Assembly: GCF_900078365.1 (NCBI RefSeq)
Contig: NZ_LT598653.1
Span: 1,798,001-1,862,000, forward strand
Reading direction: 5' to 3'
Length of the DNA stretch: 64,000 bases
Origin: an uncultured Sphingopyxis sp.
Lineage (GTDB): Bacteria; Pseudomonadota; Alphaproteobacteria; Sphingomonadales; Sphingomonadaceae
Shown here: piece by piece, positions 61,501 to 64,000 of the stretch
Layout: each line of letters opens with the position of its first letter
Position numbering within the stretch: the stretch's first letter is position 1
The notes under the pieces: model-generated
The model's database searches: none
The model's input: the letters and a program-made list of their open reading frames with translations, nothing else
Told to the model about the DNA's origin: nothing
Position numbers and translations under genes: made by a program

Positions 61501-61837
61501 CGCCGAGCGCTGCAAGTGTCACCGCTGCGGGGCCGACAAAGACCAGACCGGCCTCCTCGCACCGCTGAGCGAACTCTGCGGACTCGCTCAGAAATCCGTA
61601 TCCGGGGTGGACCGCGTCGCAGCCTGCGTCGCGTGCGACTTCGACGATCGCATCGATGTCAAGATAGGCGGCGGGGCCACTTCCGGGAAGCGCGAGCGCT
61701 TCGTCGGTCCGCCGGCTGTGCAATGCGTTGCGGTCGTCGGCCGAATAGATGCCGATGGACCTGATACCGCGGCCTGCGGCGGCGCGAGCGATGCGGACGG
61801 CAATCTCGCCGCGATTGGCTATCAACAGCTTTTTCAT
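58559..61837 (-). CDS. Single-chain biotin-dependent acyl-CoA carboxylase (LCC-like)
   Basis: The 1092-residue protein fuses three parts normally on two polypeptides: biotin carboxylase (residues 1 to about 450: MKKLLIANRGEIAVRIARAA, GGGGRGMRPV, NARLQVEHTVTEAVTG), biotinyl domain (VMEAMKLEHVITAP, biotin Lys about 520) and carboxyltransferase (about 610-1092, GGPALIEGGGLGVYTPEEVG, NNSAYLGGAVDADAADK, LADTPGNMVGPEAEKSG). Known single-chain long-chain acyl-CoA carboxylases share this order. It carboxylates an acyl-CoA of unknown structure. It starts 3 bases after the SCP2-like gene, within the transporter operon. Confidence 0.92.
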   Translation of the reverse strand: MKKLLIANRGEIAVRIARAAAGRGIRSIGIYSADDRNALHSRRTDEALALPGSGPAAYLDIDAIVEVARDAGCDAVHPGYGFLSESAEFAQRCEEAGLVFVGPAAVTLAALGDKAHARAIALAADIPVPPGSDGPVGVEEALAFFDRHGAMMIKAVAGGGGRGMRPVTDRAAVADTHQRCSSEALAGFGSDAVYCEKLVGRARHVEVQIIGDGTGDVVHLWDRECSLQRQRQKIVEIAPAPGLDTALREKLFDAAVAIGRAVNYRGVGTVEFLVDLDNGSFYFIEANARLQVEHTVTEAVTGLDLVDIQLELANGMSLRNLELRQDRIPAPRGVAIQARVNAEAIAADGMPRPSGGRIGRYEIPAGPGVRVDDCGERGYQPNPRFDSLLAKVITTAPTGGLANAVRLADRTLGEFAIEGIETNLSFLRALLQHPEIAAGAFDTFFIERHLGALLDHADQLKPDPSSDAASDAPSPDHIVDVPAGTVAIAAPMTGSLIALPAAANEAVAAGQPVAVMEAMKLEHVITAPAAGYVRLLPNEIGAVVSEGSPILFFEEADVGLSAIESAADIDPDHIRPDLAELHARRALTLDTARPDAVARRRARGYRTARENVDDIVDEGSFIEYGSLVIAGQRLRHPVDHLIRTTPADGMVTGIGRVNGDIFGADASRCVVMSYDYTVYAGTQGLKNHEKTDRMLELAERWRLPVILFAESGGGRPGDTDRPAGGGIFNTRAFALQGRLSALVPQIAIANGRCFAGAAVLLGCCDVVIATKDTTMGVGGPALIEGGGLGVYTPEEVGPAEVQAAGGVIDILAEDEADAVRIAQKYLSYFQGRLPSWDAADQRLLRSMVPENRLRAYDICRIIETLCDTGSVLELRETFGRAAITALARIEGRPIGIIANNSAYLGGAVDADAADKCSRFMQLCDAFDIPIVVLADTPGNMVGPEAEKSGLIRHCCRMFVTGPNLTVPLFSVVLRKGYGLGVMAMVGGHSQAPFFTLSWPTGEFGGMGLEGAVKLGYRKEMEAIADLDERQRWYEQRVAESYENGKAISTAMGFDFDEVIDPAETRAHIVAGLESIPAPVRTGKKKRPFIDSW

Positions 61838-61840
61838 GAT

Positions 61841-62275
61841 CTAGACTGCTGTTTCTTTCGCGATGCTGTCGTGTAGCTCGCGTAAAACCGCCATGATTGG
61901 CTCCGGTGCCTTGTGGCTTCCGACGCGGATCGTCATTCGGCCTGCGGCAATCATCGCGCGCCGGTGATCATTGGCCGCTTTCAGCATCTGCTCCGTCGCG
62001 CCGTCATAGATCAACATTGCACCGGGCAAAGCGGCCGTCTGCTCCGCAACCAGCGCGAAATCCGCGTCGGGGTCGGGGGCGTCGCCGAAACGAACTTTTC
62101 CGCCTTCGATCCTCGCTGCCCAGAAACTGGTCCCGCCATCGGGCGGCACGGAAGTGAAGGTTTCGGACAGAGAAAAATGATGGCCGGCCAGACGGTCGCT
62201 GTTCTCGGTCACCAATCGCGCGAGCAGTTCCTTAATGCGTTCGATCCACTGCGGGCCGGCAAAAATCATCGTCAT
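61841..62275 (-). CDS. SCP2-like lipid-binding domain protein
   Basis: The 144-residue protein (MTMIFAGPQWIERIKELLAR) resembles the SCP2 sterol-transfer fold: SFWAARIEGGKVRFGDAPDP, DADFALVAEQTAAL, DGATEQMLKAANDHRRAMIA and a C-terminal IRVGSHKAPEPIMAVLREL. These proteins bind hydrophobic ligands or deliver them to enzymes. Its ATG overlaps the transporter stop (ATGA) and its stop is 3 bases from the carboxylase start. It suggests a bulky hydrophobic substrate such as a steroid, terpenoid or long-chain acid. Family membership is moderate; the operon position is certain. Confidence 0.72.
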   Translation of the reverse strand: MTMIFAGPQWIERIKELLARLVTENSDRLAGHHFSLSETFTSVPPDGGTSFWAARIEGGKVRFGDAPDPDADFALVAEQTAALPGAMLIYDGATEQMLKAANDHRRAMIAAGRMTIRVGSHKAPEPIMAVLRELHDSIAKETAV

Positions 62276-63792
62276 TCTTTCGATTCCAGTTCGTGCAGGA
62301 TACGTGCATGCTTGTCGCGATCGAGGTCGTAGAACCACATGATCGACATCGCGATCACGGTGAAAACGAGCATCATGGGACCATACAGCAGCGCCAGATG
62401 GACGGCGGTCTCGTGCGGTACTTCGTCGACTGCGACGCCTTGCGGGAAGCGGATCAGGTCGAGTGCTACCCCGGCGAGCGCGCCGCCGATCCCCAGCGAC
62501 GCCTTTCGCGTGAACGCGCTGACGCCGAAGAGAAAACCTTCGCTCCGGCTTTTGAAACGCAACTCGTAGGCGTCGGCGATGTCGGCAAGCATTGCGCCTG
62601 CAATCACCATGGCCGGGCCGCCTGCCAGCGACGCAAAAAATGCCGCGGCAGCGAGCAGCGCGGTCAGCATCTCTGCGCTTTCGGGAGGCGTCAGGACGCC
62701 CGCTTCGCGAAGGGCGATCGGGGCGACATTCAACGCGACCGACAATATCACCGACGCAATATAGGCTGTGCGTTTGTCTAACCGGTCGGCCAACGCGCGA
62801 GCAAAGACGGATCCGAGCATGAAGCCGAATGCCGCGCCGAGGAACACCCATTGGATACCCCATGTGGGCAGTTTCCAGTAGAAGGTGTTGACATGCACCG
62901 CCAGGGCTGCCTGCACGCCGCCAAGGACATAGGAAATCAGGATCGCGACGAAAAAGATCGCAAAGGTCCGCAGCCGGAACGCGTTGAAGAGATTGCTGAG
63001 CATCGGTTCGTGGAACTGGCCGCGGCCCTGCGATTGCATCCGGGAATAATATTGCAGCGCGCGCTTTTGGGTCGTCGCGGCGGACGCCAGGATCGCAACC
63101 AGCGCGATCACGCCGCATGTCAGCGCGAGCGGCGGATAGGCGCCTTCGTTCAACTGGCCCTGCGGATATTCGGGGGTTGTGTGAAAGAATATGCTGAAAG
63201 CAATCGCAATCACGAGCAGGCGCCCTGCAAAAGCAAAGATGTTTCTGTAGCCGGAAACCGAAATCCGCTCTTTGAAGTCGGTCGAGAGTTCGGCGCCGAG
63301 AGCCATATGGGGGATGAAATAGAAAGACTGCATCAGCCGGCAGAAGGCCGTGAAGCCGAGGAGCCAGAAAAATATTCCCCATTGGCCCAAGCCTGCGGGC
63401 GGATCGAAGAGCATGTAAAGGCCGAAGGCGAGCGGGAGGGGAGCGAGATAGAGATAGGGATGCCGACGGCCAAAGCGCGTCGCCGTCCGGTCGGACAATT
63501 GGCCGATTAACGGGTCCGAGATGCCGTCGAACAGCAATGCGATCAGCAGCGCGAGTCCGACCAGCGAGCCTTGCAGTCCGATGACCTGAACATAATAGAA
63601 AAAGAGAAATGTCTCGAGCGTCGCGGTTTTTACGCCCTCGGCCATTTCGCCGAGGCCATATCCCAATTTGGTTCCGATCGAGAGATGGTCGGTGCTTCTG
63701 CCCTCGCGAGCGGCTTCGCCGATAGGAGGAGAGGGCGTACAGGCTACGACCGGGGGAGCTCCCGGAACTGCTTCCCTCATCCTTCTCTCCAT
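62272..63792 (-). CDS. GPH/MelB-type MFS symporter
   Basis: The 506-residue protein has about 12 membrane segments. LSIGTKLGYGLGEMAEGVKT, ATLETFLFFYYVQVIGL, DGISDPLIGQLSDRTATRFG and RRHPYLYLAPLPLA mark the glycoside-pentoside-hexuronide symporter family. In this setting it more probably imports a non-sugar compound. ATG 63792 is used; ATG 63780 is an alternative with weaker spacing to the ribosome site. It leads the operon transporter-SCP2-carboxylase, 34 bases downstream of operator copy 3. The N-terminal 35 residues are extra, acidic and Pro-rich. Confidence 0.88.
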   Translation of the reverse strand: MERRMREAVPGAPPVVACTPSPPIGEAAREGRSTDHLSIGTKLGYGLGEMAEGVKTATLETFLFFYYVQVIGLQGSLVGLALLIALLFDGISDPLIGQLSDRTATRFGRRHPYLYLAPLPLAFGLYMLFDPPAGLGQWGIFFWLLGFTAFCRLMQSFYFIPHMALGAELSTDFKERISVSGYRNIFAFAGRLLVIAIAFSIFFHTTPEYPQGQLNEGAYPPLALTCGVIALVAILASAATTQKRALQYYSRMQSQGRGQFHEPMLSNLFNAFRLRTFAIFFVAILISYVLGGVQAALAVHVNTFYWKLPTWGIQWVFLGAAFGFMLGSVFARALADRLDKRTAYIASVILSVALNVAPIALREAGVLTPPESAEMLTALLAAAAFFASLAGGPAMVIAGAMLADIADAYELRFKSRSEGFLFGVSAFTRKASLGIGGALAGVALDLIRFPQGVAVDEVPHETAVHLALLYGPMMLVFTVIAMSIMWFYDLDRDKHARILHELESKE

Positions 63793-63826
63793 TTCTCACA
63801 GCGCATCGCTGCGCTCGCGAATCTGT

Positions 63827-63844
63827 TTGGTAATGCGTTACCAG
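63827..63844. promoter_or_regulatory. Operator copy 3, between the transporter operon and the right-edge gene
   Basis: TTGGTAATGCGTTACCAG matches consensus TTGGTAACGCGTTACCAA except at two positions; the half CGTTACCA is identical in all three copies. It lies 34 bases before the transporter start and 76 bases before ATG 63921 of the opposite gene, so both may be controlled by it. Confidence 0.68.
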
Positions 63845-63920
63845 CGACATGCCATCGGGGGGCGAGCTAGTCAATGTCATGGGTTGCAGGCGGCGAGGCA
63901 CGCGATATAGCGGCGATGTT

Positions 63921-64000
63921 ATGGCGGATGTCGAAGACGTGACGGGCCCGGGCGGCCATATGTCGGACAAGCGAGCGGCGACCTTGCTGCAGGCCGCGCA
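63921..64000 (+). CDS. Start of a gene running off the right edge, possibly the locus regulator
   Basis: Only 26 codons are present: MADVEDVTGPGGHMSDKRAA and TLLQAA. The C-terminal half (MSDKRAATLLQAA) would fit the first helix of a TetR-type DNA-binding domain, and the divergent position next to an operator is typical for an autoregulated repressor. The true start may be ATG 63960. The evidence is too short for a confident family; a LacI- or IclR-type regulator is also possible. Confidence 0.45.
   Translation, partial: MADVEDVTGPGGHMSDKRAATLLQAA

Overview
This is chromosomal DNA of an alphaproteobacterium, most likely a sphingomonad of the Sphingopyxis kind. The pointers are very high GC by eye, a GcrA cell-cycle regulator, a FecI/FecR/TonB-receptor unit, several large TonB-dependent receptors, and dense short operons with 4-base start/stop overlaps. 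The genus is an inference; no rRNA or tRNA gene is present to test it.

Left third (0-19 kb): the 3' end of hisI and a lipoprotein gene, then an acyl-CoA catabolism block. A MerR-type regulator with a perfect palindromic operator (852-867) precedes a large acyl-CoA dehydrogenase. On the minus strand lies a leucine/isovalerate-type operon: methylcrotonyl-CoA carboxylase beta, a secreted unknown protein, carboxylase alpha, a MaoC-type hydratase and an HpcH-type lyase. Isovaleryl-CoA dehydrogenase sits at 13.1-14.2 kb with two small membrane proteins, divergent from a LysR regulator. A PLD protein and an M13 metallopeptidase are interspersed. Sulfate activation follows: cysD, fused cysN-cysC and cysQ.

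Middle (19-48 kb): a FecI-type sigma factor, FecR and a very large TonB receptor with a signalling domain. Next comes an AT-rich island in front of a small secreted protein, then a divergent-looking second receptor. A housekeeping stretch holds an oxidoreductase, a purine salvage pair (phosphoribosyltransferase plus adenosine/adenine deaminase with an altered metal motif), uvrC, recO, leuB, metZ, apaG, regulators, an RclC-like protein, an ECF sigma/membrane protein/beta-lactamase-like operon, parE, an outer-membrane barrel, gcrA, an ABC permease, hspQ and a Yip1 protein. Palindromic intergenic repeats of several families lie between these genes.

Right third (48-64 kb): a two-gene IS91-like element (HUH transposase plus tyrosine recombinase) borders a coherent accessory catabolic locus. 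That locus contains a double CaiB-type CoA-transferase, a TonB receptor, a PhyH-type dioxygenase, an acyl-CoA synthetase, a single-chain biotin-dependent acyl-CoA carboxylase, an SCP2-like protein and a GPH/MFS transporter. Three copies of one palindrome (consensus TTGGTAACGCGTTACCAA) lie in front of its three transcription units, so the genes probably form one regulon for importing and degrading a hydrophobic carboxylic acid. This is the most interesting system in the window; its substrate cannot be read from the sequence. A divergent gene that may encode its regulator is cut by the right edge.
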